Assembly: GCA_002286715.1 (NCBI GenBank)
Contig: NSJX01000026.1
Coordinates: 186,001-250,000, forward strand
Direction: 5' to 3'
DNA length: 64,000 nucleotides
Source of the DNA: Dentipellis sp. KUC8613
Lineage: Eukaryota > Basidiomycota > Agaricomycetes > Russulales > Hericiaceae
Position 1 is the stretch's first letter, and each line of letters opens with the position of its first letter. This document shows, piece by piece, positions 40,007 through 58,001 of the stretch. Below the pieces are notes generated by a model. It was not told the DNA's origin and made no database searches. It saw only the letters and a list, made by a program, of their open reading frames with translations. The position numbers were made by a program, and so were the translations under genes.

Positions 40007-42438
40007 TCACCTGGAGGCTAGACTCCGCATGCTCGGACTCGAGCTCTCGCGCCTGCTTGCTGGTGAAGATAATCGATGTGAGGACATAGCGTCTTCTGTT
40101 TGGTGCACGGCTTCCGCATAGCTAGTGGCACGTCAGTATGTGTCCCTTGCGCCACATGCAAGCTACACTTACAGTAGCTTGTATCGGACCAGCTCCCCCT
40201 CAAGCTCCTCGTTCTGTAGCCTCGCCATTACGAGTTGGTTCTGACAAAAGAGGTGAGGGACGATTGTAGCTGGCTTGTGGATATTATTTACCAGGATTTC
40301 AACATGCTCTGTGTTCAGCGATGCTAAGCTTGCCTCTAGCGTATTACTACAGGCTTACGGTGTCAATGATGACCCGTTGACGAAACAGTCTGAGGAACGT
40401 ACACTTGAGCGGACAATGCGCGATTGGTATTTCGGAGGGCATCAAGTTCCATCGCGTGCGCTTCTCGTTCGCGTATCATCTCGTTGTATTCATGGGTATA
40501 AGCATCAAGCATAAAGGGCGTAATTTTGAGGGATATTGCATCCTGTACAAATTCGTCCACCCTGTAGGAAGCCTTGTTGTTCTCGTCAGAGACAGTTTCG
40601 TCCTTTGGATCCACCTAGGTCTTAATTTAGACGTCAGACGCAACAGCAACACGTGTCGGTACCTTGTAGGTATCAACGATCTTGATATTCAAGAAAGCAA
40701 CCAGCTCGTCGAATTTGAGCGACAACAGCTTCTCCTCGTTCTTCCGGAGTAGAGCAAGACTGAAGCCGAAGATAGCTTCAATGCCACTTGCTAAGCAATT
40801 GTCAAATATTCGGAAGACGATTTCGAGAGGGAATCTGCACCTCGATGAGAAAAAGTAGCATGACAGATGCATAGCTCTTACCGATAACTGAAGAGTGTCA
40901 AGAACCACTGCGAGCAGAACATGCTGGACTTGACACCTTGTCGTAGGAGGTGAACGTGCAAAACAGGAAGAATCTCCTCGATCAACCGGTCAAACTAAGA
41001 AGGCTAGATGAGCAGTGCGAAAGAGCGTCATCATTGAGCGTCTACCTGGAACTATGTGCACTAGCATTAGCTTGCGTTACTGAGTTTTGCATGAAGCTCA
41101 CCATGCGTAGTTGAAGTTTGGGCATCTCAGGTAGGAAATGTCCTCGTAGGTCGTAAGAATGCATTATCCGCACAAGCAGGCAGAATGCCTCTTCATCAGG
41201 CATCTAGACGTCGGATACTCAATGGCGAGGTAGGCAGTAAAATTCCTTCGGACGCTTACGTTCAAGAGCAGAACTGCTACGACAAATGGAAGGCCTTGAC
41301 AATACCCGACTTCTGGATCATATCTTCCTGAGCCAGTCAGGAGAAGAAAATGAGAACAGCGCGAAACGTTACACACAGAGAGTACGCCTTAAGCACGTTG
41401 AAGAGGTTCTCTTGGCCAATGCCTTGTCCGTCCGTGAAGAAAGCGTGGTGCGGGAACGTTCTAAACAACTGAGGATTTGTAGCTATGGGAGACTGAGCAT
41501 ATCGCTCACCGGCCAAGGTCACGGGTGATAGCTTTCTCGTGAGGGCTTGTCTCCTTCAATAACTTCAGATATTGAGCTTCCATTTCTGGGTCCTTTGAAG
41601 CCGACCTAAATTAATATGAGCAGAGAAACCGCTGGGAGCAGTAATCCTAGCTACATGAGCTGCCACATCATACCGCGCAGATTGTCTGGTATACCGCGTT
41701 CAATAGCGCGAGCGAGCTCCTGGGGATGGTCGGAGGCAAACACCTGGTAGTCTTCAAAAGCGCCGGGTGAATCTCACAAAGCTACACTTGCCTATGGGGT
41801 ACTTACCTGACATTACCTGCCCCCAGAACTCTTCGATCACAGTTGCATAAGCCGTTAAGAATGTATAGATGATACAATGACATACCCCAGTCGATACCCC
41901 CACTATCCTCCATCTCGGTCTGCTTCCGACTGAACTCATCTTGCAGCTTCTGCTTCCCGTCCAAACTAATCCTCTTTCCCGCCTCGTCTGATTGGCCCTC
42001 GCCCTTCTGGATATCGAGCCTCGCCATGAAGAACGAGACGTTGGTAGGCGACTGTGCGGACGCGGTCGAGGCGGACTTCTTGTGCCCAAAGCTGCTTCGT
42101 CTGGGCGAAGCGCTTGGCTGTCCGAGCGCTATGGTCGTGCGGCGGCCATCCTCGCCGAATCGTGACGGCGGCGTCTCCTCGGTCGGAGACTTGATAGCTA
42201 TCGTACTGTCCCGAGCAGTCAGAGCGACAGTCGAAAATCGCGAGTCGTCCAAGCCGACATCGGCGAACTCGGACTCTGCGACAGATTCTGCCACAGAGTC
42301 CCGAGGAAATGATAGGGCCTGGGGCTGTGGTGTTACAGTGGGTGAGAGCAGATCGTCGAGCGTCGCCGAGGTATTCGAGTCTTCGGAGACGGCTGAAGAC
42401 GCTGCTGGAGTATCATCCTTGCTTTCGAGAGAGGCCAT
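40007..42438 (-). CDS. TBC-domain Rab GTPase-activating protein with C-terminal coiled coil
   Basis: The start at 42438 (MASLESKDDTPAASS) leads a Ser/Thr-rich N-terminus of about 200 residues. The TBC domain begins with ERGIPDNLRGMMWQLM near 41690. The arginine finger lies in ITRDLGRTFP (41490-41520) and the glutamine finger in VGYCQGLPFVVAV (41270-41350). Both catalytic residues of a Gyp-type RabGAP are therefore present. The C-terminal half includes FDELVAFLNIKIVDTY and a predicted coiled coil (EMIREREAHAMELDALRNTN). The end is Ser-rich, ...MRSLASR, with the TGA at 40007-40009. The overall plan resembles Gyp5/Evi5-type GAPs that act on secretory or endosomal Rabs. The target Rab cannot be read from sequence. 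About eleven short introns. Confidence 0.9.
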
Positions 42439-42824
42439 GTCGCTCGTCGCCTGCGAACAAGGGGTTCGGCCTCGTTATTGAAGGGTGGTGTAGAAATTTG
42501 AAGTGAAGTAAGTAAGGATCGTGAATACAAATCCCGTCAGACGATCGTTCCGTTCCGGAATTAGCGTCGCCATGTCGAGCTGTCCACTTGTCGGCCGCTC
42601 TTTCGTTGCCACACTCGTCGGCCATCCGGGGCCATGTGTTCAATCCAACCACCAACCACCAATCACAATCTTTCTCAGATAGAAAGGTTCTAAACCATCC
42701 ATTTCGAAACGTGGTACACGACATGATACAAGCCCCAAAGCAGTCACAGGTAAGTATAGATAGGCCCCGATATCCTCACATATCCAAATCCAAATCCAAC
42801 CGGGAAGCAAAGCAATCGACCAAT
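42439..42824. other. Intergenic region, TBC promoter and peroxidase 3' end
   Basis: About 385 bp between tandem minus-strand genes. It holds the presumed promoter of the TBC gene and the 3' UTR of the first peroxidase. A CCAAAT-rich run lies at 42780-42800. Nothing else was seen. Confidence 0.45.
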
Positions 42825-44409
<1,585 letters not shown>

Positions 44410-44479
44410 GTCCGGGAGTAGGAGTGAGGAGGAGAGAGGACTGGAGTGCTCTGGTCATTTCAAGGCTTTTCGAGACGCC

Positions 44480-44486
44480 TTTTATA
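44480..44486 (-). promoter_or_regulatory. TATA box of peroxidase copy 1
   Basis: TATAAAA on the minus strand in the context GCGTATAAAA, 71 bp before the start codon. The same element and spacing recur before copies 2 and 3. Confidence 0.75.
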
Positions 44487-45549
44487 CGCGGACGTCGGGG
44501 AACAATTTGCAAACGAGACCATGCCGTTTTCATTTTCTTGGAGGAGCAGGGAGGAGCAAACCTCGTCTGGGTAGCTGTTGCGGTAGGGAGTCAGCCAATC
44601 AAAGTCGCGACATTCACGATTTACCGACGCAGAGGTAAAGGCGACGCCCGCACGAGAGGATGCACCTCCTGTACAGCGTATCTGGTGCCGGGGCGCTAGG
44701 TACCGACGACAGGGGAGACGATGAAGATCAGGTCGTTGCGTGTTGAAACGGTGAGGCATCATACCACACCGGCGGAGTGGAACTGATAGCGAATCCTTCC
44801 GGACAGTCAGCGCTGCAGCAAACGACTCGTCATAGAGTCGTAGGCATCTCTAGACGAGGCATGAACAGACAATGCACCTAACGATGTCTATGCAGCATCT
44901 ACCAAGAATGATAAATATATGTTCAAGACGCAACTGAAGAAGGTTACATCAAGTGTAAAGCTTACAATGTTGCTTCAGTCGCGGAGCAAAGGGCATGCTG
45001 TTCTAAATTTAGGCCCGAAAGGTCCACAAGTTCCTTGGAACAAGACAGCGGTAAGCGGCGCTAAGGTGGTCGAAATTCGAGGTAAGCATTCTCACTGCTC
45101 GTCGTCTCGAGGGAATAACCCGACGCAGAGGAAGGGTGTGAATGCGTCGAAACGGATAGGGTACCAGTTCATTGGGCGAATTACCCGTGTCCCTGTGGAA
45201 GCATGTCAGCAAGAGGGATACCTGTCGTGCTGCGAGGGTCAAATAATGAACACGACGCCGTGTGCTTTAGGATATTGCGATATGTGATTGCGCTGGGAGC
45301 TGTAATAAAAGAAGCTGAAGACAGTGCAACCACTCACCTGTTTGTTTGTCCCCATATCTTCTCATTCGGAGACCAACGCAAACGAGAGACTTCACAGGCC
45401 TTGTCACCCACGCGAAATTCCGATCTCAAAACAAGCTGTATTCGGAAAGACTAACCAACCTCGATAGATACATAATCCCAAGCAGATAACAGCACACACG
45501 CTCGGACCAATCCATATCCGACGCACGATCCTGAGAAACTTGAATAAAT
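44487..45549. other. Intergenic region between peroxidase copies 1 and 2
   Basis: About 1.06 kb holding the upstream promoter of copy 1 and the 3' UTR of copy 2. A plus-strand ORF at 44919-45287 (122 codons) has no domain or promoter and is not called. No transposon ends were seen. Confidence 0.45.
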
Positions 45550-47150
<1,601 letters not shown>

Positions 47151-47217
47151 TGGAAGGAGGTGTAGATGAGCGGAGAACTGGATTGTTCTGAGGATTTCAG
47201 GCCGAATGGCAGCTCCC

Positions 47218-47224
47218 TTTTATA
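47218..47224 (-). promoter_or_regulatory. TATA box of peroxidase copy 2
   Basis: TATAAAA on the minus strand in the context GCGTATAAAA, 68 bp before the start codon. Confidence 0.75.
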
Positions 47225-48819
47225 CGCGAGGAGAGAATAGGGAACAGCATCCCGATGGGTGATGGGAGCGCTCAGACGGCATGTCCGCGCAACGAGAACC
47301 AATAGCATGTGGAGAGTACCAGAAATGTCCTGCCGTTCTTGCATGCAGATCGTTCATTTCGCGACTGCTGCCAATGGGGTGCAGAGTATTCACTGCTGGT
47401 ACCGAGGGGAGGGGTCCTCAAGCTCGTGGATGATAGTTCGTGGATACCGCTCGCGTTGTCTGCGCCCAAACACGCCGTAAGTGGCAAACATAGTAAGCCG
47501 ACACACTTGAGGTGCGAGAAAGTGATGGCGGCTCACGGAAGGGGCGACGGCAGGCAAGGGCCCGCCGTACTAGCGAGCATTAGAGCGCCAGTAGAGTTGC
47601 ACACCTGAACCATGGATACGGGCACTATCAACGTAGAAGATCATGTAGCTCCACCTTATTTCTTCGACCACATGAACTTTCTTAGTCCAAGGAGGGCTTT
47701 ACCTACACAAAATTCATCACCAAAATTAGCAGCTTGCGTACAGAGACTTTGAATTGTAATGAGAGGACGATTGACTTACTTTTGGTCGCGCTTTGGCCAC
47801 TGCGAGACGCGATGAGGAATAAACCACAGGCGCGACCCGCTGCATAGAAGTCCTTCTACCAGCCAATGTCTATTTCGGTCGTGCACAAGGCCTAAGAATA
47901 CTTGCCGCATACTATTCTTAGCCAGCATGCAGTTGGCAGACAGGCACCCGGAGGCAAGGAAGGTCCCGAGTCTATTCACACACGTCCAAAAGCAGCAATC
48001 CGGCGGGCAGCGTCACGTCCATGGGTCACCCCGAGTTCGAGTCTTCTCGCAGTCTTCGTCTTCGCAACTGCACGATACTGCCAAGGCAGAGAAAGCTAAC
48101 GAACACCCTTGGCACGTCAAGCGGTGTGAACGGGAGCTGTGAAAACGCAAGTTCCACTCGCCATCAGTTGAAAAATGCTCTTGTATCAGAGAGTAGGATG
48201 CTCTCACCGATATCAGGGTTTCCCATCGGTGCAAAACCCATAGTTGTGGTAGGAATACACGAGCGTGAAGCCCTGTCGGGCATAGGCTCCCGTCGCTCCG
48301 GGACGAGAACGGGACCGCTCGAGGAGCGCTTATTCGCACGCACGGTTATCTACCCGGTCTCATATGCGGAAAAGGCACCTTTCCGTAAGACACCGCTACC
48401 TGTTTATGGTTCCAGTCAGAAAGCTCCGGGAGCTCTGGCAGATAGCACCTGGAAACAAGAGTGAAGTTTTCAGGTTTGCGTGTGAGCAAGAACGCCGGGA
48501 TGATTTACCGGATGACTTACCGGTGAAGCGTGGCCTCGTGCGCCGGAAAAGTCGAGCTATAGGAGAGTCTGAATATCTTCCACTCGGCTCCGATGACGCG
48601 CAGTGCACCTCAACAATCCCTGTTTGATAATCCAAATGTTACACTGTATTGACAACCAAGACTCTGACTTGGTCGAAACGGCCAAAGTAAATCAACAATA
48701 TATCACAAATTTCTGGATGCAGAACACCGTAGGCAAGAGAGAACAGTACCGAAAACCCAATAGCGATTCGCATAGGACGGTCAACAAAACGGAGGCGGGA
48801 ACGCAAGTTGAGTAGCCAA
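47225..48819. other. Intergenic region between peroxidase copies 2 and 3
   Basis: About 1.6 kb. It should contain the upstream regulatory region of copy 2 and the 3' UTR of copy 3. Small ORFs on both strands (up to about 150 codons) have no domain and no support. No inverted repeats marking a transposon could be seen by eye. Confidence 0.4.
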
Positions 48820-52164
<3,345 letters not shown>

Positions 52165-53432
52165 TCATGTCCACTGCATCATGAGCCCGCCAACGAACAC
52201 GAACAGGAGGTACGCCCATGAAGCAGACATGGCCGACATGCGTCCTGCAGCGCTCACTTTGGAGCCTTGGAGGTCGGAGGGATTCGTGCCTGCGAATATT
52301 TGCATATTGCGGAAGTAGGTGTGTGTGGTCGCTGAAGGCGCCCAGGACGAGTCGTCACCTGTGACACAGAGGCAGTGTCAGCACGAAATGCATACGATGG
52401 AGCATGCGGGGTGCCTACCGCCAAAGAACGTTCTTGAAAAAGGTGGCGATGCGTTAGGGACAATTTGGCAGGTATATAGAGTGGAGAACGCACGAGAAGT
52501 AGAAACCACCGGCGTTGATGACGTCGCTGCTACGGAGTTGGAGGTTGTTCTGGGAGAGAGCCTGCACGTCGTTGTAATAGAGAACCACTTGTCCATTCGC
52601 GACATTCGGGGGGTTGTTCAGTCGCACAAGGAGTGTTACACGATTCCACCTGACGCAAACCTATCAACAATCAACACATTACATACCAGGTTTTGCACTC
52701 ACTGGCCACTAGCAAAAGTGAACGACCCACGGCTGATGCTGACACCGAACTGGTCATTGCAAGTCACATTCGAGTTCTTGCAGATATTGTTGGTGCGAGG
52801 TATATACGCATAAACTTCGCCAAGCCCATAAGCCACACGCTCCCTGCCAAGACACAGACCACACACACACCTTCGCCGTCGCCCGCCTTGCGCCACATCA
52901 CCCTCGTGCTGAAGCAGTTCGTGCCATTCGGCTGGTTCCCACCCGAGCACCCATTCGGGTCGGGGCCACCGCGAATGCCAGGCAGCTTCCCGCCCTTGAC
53001 CCAGTCGAAGCCCTTGTCGAACGCAATCTCATACGACACGAGCATCGACTGGAACGGCTGCCCGCTCGTATTGAAGAGCGCGTACATCTGCGCGCCGCCC
53101 GAGTTGTCGTCCTTGAAGCTGCCCTTCGGGTACGTGACCTGCAGCACGGGCCCGGACACATTCTGCGACGCGGTCGGCACGGACGCGTTCGGGAACGGGT
53201 CCGCGACGAACTCGAGGTCGTTCGCGCCGTTCTGGATCTTGCCCTTGCTGAGGCCCCAGTTGGACGTGAGGAACGTCTGCGCGTCCGAGCTGCTGAGCGT
53301 CGCGGACGGGAAGGCGAGCACGGTGCTCGTCGAGAGCGTGAACTGCGACGCAGCCGACGCGGCGGGGATGAGTTGCGACGATACGCCTGCCGCAAGCGGC
53401 AGGAGGATGGAGAGAAGGAGAGCTTGGTTCAT
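52165..53432 (-). CDS. Secreted polysaccharide lyase, PL14-like, with hydrophobic C-terminus
   Basis: The start at 53432 gives signal peptide MNQALLLSILLPLAAGVSSQ. The body reads as a beta-jelly-roll lyase. Typical family segments are LQVTYPKGSFKDDNSGGAQM, SYEIAFDKGFDWVKGGKLPG, RGGPDPNGCSGGN, FSTRVMWRKAGDGEVYAYIP (spanning an intron at about 52805-52862) and DDSSWAPSATTHTYFRNMQI near 52310-52350. Several N-glycosylation sequons occur. The C-terminus is a Ser/Ala region followed by a hydrophobic end (SWAYLLFVFVGGLMMQWT), which fits a GPI-anchor signal. The stop is at 52165-52167. Fungal PL14 members include glucuronan- or alginate-type lyases, but the substrate here is not known. An upstream in-frame extension to 53561 is open but lacks a signal peptide, so 53432 is chosen. 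Confidence 0.8.
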
Positions 53433-53917
53433 CGTGCGTCTTGGGCGGGATACCGTAATGCCGGCTACCTGGGTATAAGAAATGCTGTAAGGAGAGGGAC
53501 CCTGCCCCTGCGTTGTCGGAGCGGCCTGCTCGTTGGTTAGACACAAGAGCGGGTTTCGCAAAGGACCGCTTGAGGGATTGTAAATGAGACCAGCGGGGGG
53601 ATGACAGAAATATATAGGCTCAAGGAGAGTCGCAGGCCCAGTTGCTTGTAGCTCTAGCCAAGCTTTCCCACGGCTACATTCGGGCTCTCATAGCCACTCA
53701 CCGACTCGCCTGCATGTGCTCCTCCGCAAAACACGCAACATCACATTGATCAACCTGGCAGTGCGCACTGAGAGGCACTCAACGATCGTCCATCTGGTCG
53801 GGATATCGCAATAAATTACACAGAAGACTCTAGTATATACTCTACACTTGGATTTCAAAACATGAAGCAAAGCAAAAATGGACAAAACTACTTCAACGTA
53901 GGTGGATCCGGATCGAC
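53433..53917. other. Intergenic region, lyase promoter and CPA1 3' end
   Basis: About 485 bp between tandem minus-strand genes. A TATATATTT-like element on the minus strand (about 53608-53616) lies some 180 bp before the lyase start and may be its TATA box. Confidence 0.4.
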
Positions 53918-55411
53918 TCAGGCAGCAACTGCGATCGGCGTGGGCTTCTCGCGCAGCACCGGCTCGACCTGCGCAGCACCCATCGGGTCGCGCGTCCCCA
54001 ACCCCACCTTCAACTTCTCCGCACGGCACTCGGCGATAAAGTCAGTGAACATCTATGGGCACAAGACGATCAATTTCCGAAGACCTGACGAGCTCTAGTG
54101 ACAGAACACTAACCTCGATGGTATCGAGCGGGCCACCCGCACTCTCGGGGTGGAACTGCACGCCCCAAACACGCTTACCCGACTCGGGCGTCGACTTGAT
54201 GCCCTCAACGGACGAGTCGTTGCAGTTGATGAAGAACGGCTCCCAACCAGCAGGGAAAGGATCCTGAAGCTTCAGCGCGTACTGGTGGTTTTGGCTGAGC
54301 GGGGAAGCATTAGAATGTTTCGCAACGTTCAAGTAGTTCAGCAGTCTCACCTAGTAACATACACCCGCCCTGCCTTGATAGACCCCGACGATGCCAAGGC
54401 CAACACGGGCTGGTTGTGCCCACGGTTGCCGAACGTCATCCTGTACGCGTCCAACCCAGCCGCCATCCCGATAATCTGGTGCCCCATGCAAATGCCGAAC
54501 ACAGGCTTGTTCCACTCCGCCAGCGTGCGGCGCAGGATCAGCGCCGCATCCCAGCACTGCTGCGGGTCGCCGGGACCGTTCGAGAGGAAGAGCCCGTCGT
54601 ACTGGTCGCGCACGGCGTTGAAGTCGAAGTTCCACGGGAGGACAGTCACCGATGCGCCGCGGCGGACGAGCGAGCGCAGGATGTTCGCCTTGGCACCGAA
54701 GTCGAGCACGGCGATCTTGACGTCGCCAGTCGGGTTGAGAACGTATGGCTCCTTGGTGGAGATCTGGTCCACGAGGTTCTCGAGGCTAGGATCCCAGTAC
54801 TCGTTTGCCGCGGGTGCGGCCGCGGCCGCGTCGGCGCCGACAGCGAGCCGGCCGAGGGTCGTACCCTGGTCACGAAGGAGGCTGGTGATGGCGCGGGTGT
54901 CGACACCGGTAATACCAGGGACATTATAGCGGTTGCACCACGAAGACAGAGACTCGACGGCGGTGTAGTGCGAAAACTTCTCGGCGACGTCCGCGACAAC
55001 GACACCAGCGCACTGGATCCCAGCGGACTCGAGCACGACACCGACGTCACGAGAGTCGCGAGGTGCCGTGTTGTTGGGGACGCCGTAGTTCCCAATGAGC
55101 GGAGTGGTGAAGACTAAAATTTGTCCGCGGTATGACGGGTCCGTCATGGACTCGGTGTCTGATGACGTCTGTCAGCGTCTACGGCAGAAAAACAAGATAA
55201 AAGCTGAAGAGTGACACATACATGAGGTGATAGAAGTGGAGAAGACAGTCTCTCCATAAATACTGCGGGGGGCACCAAAGGACTTGCCAGTGAACGATTG
55301 ACCGGTCTTGAGATGCAGCACGGCAGGGAGGGTCGTGCTGGGCGGCGCGCCCGCATGGGTCGCAAAGCCCCTATAAATACGAGGGAAACGGAAGATATGG
55401 CGGGCAAGCAT
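53918..55411 (-). CDS. CPA1: Carbamoyl-phosphate synthase, arginine-specific small (glutaminase) subunit
   Basis: The product hydrolyses glutamine and passes ammonia to the large subunit for carbamoyl phosphate, the first step toward citrulline and arginine. The start at 55411 gives a basic, Phe/Arg-rich mitochondrial presequence (MLARHIFRFPRIYRGFATHA). The N-terminal domain begins VLHLKTGQSFTGKSFGAPRS and continues over an intron to MTDPSYRGQILVFTTPLIGN. The class I glutamine amidotransferase domain has KIAVLDFGAKANILR, FLSNGPGDPQQC, the nucleophile in FGICMGHQIIG (near 54490) and the partner His and Glu in VQFHPESAGGP (near 54130). The C-terminus ends TPIAVAA with the stop at 53918-53920. 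A stand-alone small subunit with a presequence marks the arginine-specific enzyme rather than the CAD-type fusion. A short upstream ORF lies 16 nt before the start. Confidence 0.95.
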
Positions 55412-55427
55412 TGTCGTCGGGGCTGGT

Positions 55428-55511
55428 TTAATGGACGGGGAGAGAAAAAACGAGGTCGCTGAGATAACTGCACCCGCGAAAAAAGTTACGTGTGCACGTG
55501 TCAGAATACAT
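55428..55511 (-). promoter_or_regulatory. Upstream ORF of CPA1, candidate arginine attenuator peptide
   Basis: A 27-codon ORF on the minus strand (ATG at 55509-55511, TAA at 55428-55430) stops 16 nt before the CPA1 start codon. Its last 12 residues are YLSDLVFSLPVH. In known fungal arginine attenuator peptides a Tyr-Leu/Ile-Ser-Asp core also starts 12 residues before the stop. The Asp before that Tyr and the following His-x-Trp are replaced here (Ser; Leu-Val-Phe). This may be a divergent or weakened attenuator, or a chance match. Transcript ends are unknown. Confidence 0.45.
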
Positions 55512-55512
55512 A

Positions 55513-55817
55513 ATGGCAAAGTCAAAAGGTTTGCCTTACTCGTCGCGAGTGAGCTTGTCGAAAGTCATATACGAGCTGGCTGCTCTGAAGAGAAGACGGT
55601 CGATGGGAGGAACGCGGTATGAGTCAAGTTGCAGCAGACGCGACAGTTTTCTGCGAGCTTCCAGCTCCGCCACCGCTAATTCCCGGATCCTCTTCGGGCA
55701 CGTGCTCGCGCGCCTCCAAGCTGATCGTAGCGGTGCAAGCACCAGTTCCCATTCTCTTACTACATATGACGAACTTCGAAATCCTAACTTCAAAAGAGCC
55801 CAAATTCTTACGAAGGA
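55513..55817 (+). CDS. Possible 5' part of an unknown gene running into the gap
   Basis: An ATG at 55513 opens MAKSKGLPYSSRVSLSKVIY on the plus strand. A possible 48-bp intron (GT at about 55618, AG at about 55665) would continue the frame as SATANSRILFGHVLARLQAD up to the N run. The start lies about 100 bp from the divergent CPA1 start. Other frames, including one minus-strand frame, are also open here, so coding status is weak and no domain is recognised. Confidence 0.25.
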
Positions 55818-56332
55818 NNNNNNNNNNNNNNNNNNNNNNNNNNNNNNNNNNNNNNNNNNNNNNNNNNNNNNNNNNNNNNNNNNNNNNNNNNNNNNNNNNN
55901 NNNNNNNNNNNNNNNNNNNNNNNNNNNNNNNNNNNNNNNNNNNNNNNNNNNNNNNNNNNNNNNNNNNNNNNNNNNNNNNNNNNNNNNNNNNNNNNNNNNN
56001 NNNNNNNNNNNNNNNNNNNNNNNNNNNNNNNNNNNNNNNNNNNNNNNNNNNNNNNNNNNNNNNNNNNNNNNNNNNNNNNNNNNNNNNNNNNNNNNNNNNN
56101 NNNNNNNNNNNNNNNNNNNNNNNNNNNNNNNNNNNNNNNNNNNNNNNNNNNNNNNNNNNNNNNNNNNNNNNNNNNNNNNNNNNNNNNNNNNNNNNNNNNN
56201 NNNNNNNNNNNNNNNNNNNNNNNNNNNNNNNNNNNNNNNNNNNNNNNNNNNNNNNNNNNNNNNNNNNNNNNNNNNNNNNNNNNNNNNNNNNNNNNNNNNN
56301 NNNNNNNNNNNNNNNNNNNNNNNNNNNNNNNN
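55818..56332. other. Assembly gap (515 N)
   Basis: An unbroken run of N. Long ORFs that appear to cross it consist of unknown residues and cannot be trusted. The gap may hide the rest of a gene that starts or ends near 55.5-55.8 kb. Confidence 1.
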
Positions 56333-57852
56333 CCGGCACGACCCCGCATGTGGGCCGCTCGGCCGCAGAATCCCCTTCCCGTCGCTGACGTCCACGCGTC
56401 ATCGGGCCGTGCGCAGGCGGAGTTCCTCGTGCCTGCAAGCAGCGGGCTTCTCAGCGACTGGGGAGAGGGGAGGGGAGGAGGGGAAACGAAGGAGGCGCAG
56501 ACTCCAGCTGCCGTAGCTGGTTACGAAACGCCTTATTTCGCATGCCGACCTTGACGCGCTCGTAAAGCCAGCGCCCCACGCTTGGGTGCGCGACACACTT
56601 CGCCCTGTTTGTTGAGCTCGTTGAATAGTGCATGATGTTCGGGTTGTACTCCGCGCATGGGCCGTATTGGGTGCATGCCAAAAACACACAGATCGCAGAG
56701 CCGCACCCCTAGTCGTACAGCCTGACCTATCGTACTGGTACTTGCCATGCTTGTAACTGAAAGATATCAATAATGAATACACTATATTCTTTCATAGATC
56801 GACTTGTTCATAGGCCTGCCTAGAACACATCACGTGGTTTCACGTGTTGGGAGGGTCGACACAACCCAAACCCAACATTCTAAGAGAATGGGAACGCGAC
56901 GCGACTCTTCGGTTTTCCTCTAGTTTATCTTCTGTGCTATGGGGGCGCTCATCTTCCTTCAAAATGTGTTTCAAAACAGGGGTCCCATATAGAAGAAAGC
57001 ATGTCTTACCCCTAAGTTTTCAAATACAAGCGTCGCGCGTCAAATCAGCGAGCGACACTCGACATGGACTGGCCGGATACGATGGCAGTTTTGCCTGCTC
57101 GATCCGAGCTCTGTACGGTGCGTGATCCTATGACAATCGTCTATCGTCCAGTAAGCTCGCAGCGTACTCACTGGCAGCAATATTACGAGCACAACGTCGA
57201 GTAAGTCTCTGCGAAGTTCTCCGTTTTCCACTTCCCGACTGAGGCTTTTTTTCTACAGAAGAAGGGGCTAATGGCGAATGCCATCACGACCGAGATTATC
57301 AGACTCGTGACTGGGCGGCCCTGCCGCTACTGTGCCTCAGCTCAGTTGAATAGTACTGAGACCGTGTGCCCGTGACACGGAGACGATGGACTAAGCACGA
57401 TGTAAAAGAATGCGCACGCGTGGTCTTGTCATCCATCTTCGTCCATCCCTGTCCAACGCATGCGCATCTTCCTGCTATGTTACCACACGGACGTGTCGCA
57501 AAGTCTGCAGTGCCCTCAGGAACGTCGTCATGGACCACGCCCGCGCTAACTCGCGGCCTCTTTCGAGTAGTCTAGCAAGTTTTGCAGCGAGCTACATCCT
57601 CGAATGACCTCCGGGAATCAAACACAACGACAATACACTCACACAGTCCGACGAAAGTGTGCGCTGACCATATCGTTGCGGTAATCAATAGCAACGCGTC
57701 GTCTTAGTAGTAAGTATCTCTAACGCTCCTGCCAGTTTTGATCATCATTTCCAGTTGGCGCTGTCTCGACGACATCAGTGATTCTATACTTAGACCCGCC
57801 TGGACAATGGGTACCGCGCCGATCGTAAGCACTGATCTCGATTCTTCAAAGC
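56333..57852. other. Intergenic region downstream of the gap
   Basis: About 1.5 kb. ORFs up to about 127 codons occur on the minus strand (56399-56782) without domains. The sequence shifts from GC-rich near the gap to more balanced composition. It likely includes the distal promoter of the first small secreted-protein gene. Nothing could be named. Confidence 0.4.
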
Positions 57853-57858
57853 TATAAA
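57853..57858 (+). promoter_or_regulatory. TATA box of small secreted protein gene 1
   Basis: TATAAA 149 bp before the start codon. The same box lies exactly 149 bp before the start of paralogue 3, inside a conserved upstream block (CAGCCTGGTYTGCTC... to the ATG). Confidence 0.7.
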
Positions 57859-58001
57859 GGGGATGGAGCAGCGCGTGGTATCCCCAGCCTGGTTTGCTCA
57901 TCCGCTTTCGAATCCATCTACAGTGCCGGTCACGTGTAGAACTCCTTGCCCTCTCCACTAAACTCACATTCACGACAATCCTCCTTGCCCATTCATCCAC
58001 C

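Noticed and set aside
44919..45287. 122-codon plus-strand ORF between peroxidase genes
   Set aside because: No domain, no promoter element and no homology I recognise. It lies in a promoter/3' UTR interval.
48025..48060. GAGTTCGAGTC resembling a tRNA T-loop
   Set aside because: The flanking 5-bp stem does not pair and no A-box lies upstream at a suitable distance.
53433..53561. N-terminal extension of the lyase to 53561
   Set aside because: The extension would bury the clear signal peptide that starts at 53432.
55492..56554. Several long ORFs of about 200-300 codons across 55.5-56.5 kb
   Set aside because: Most of each is translated from the run of N and has no meaning.
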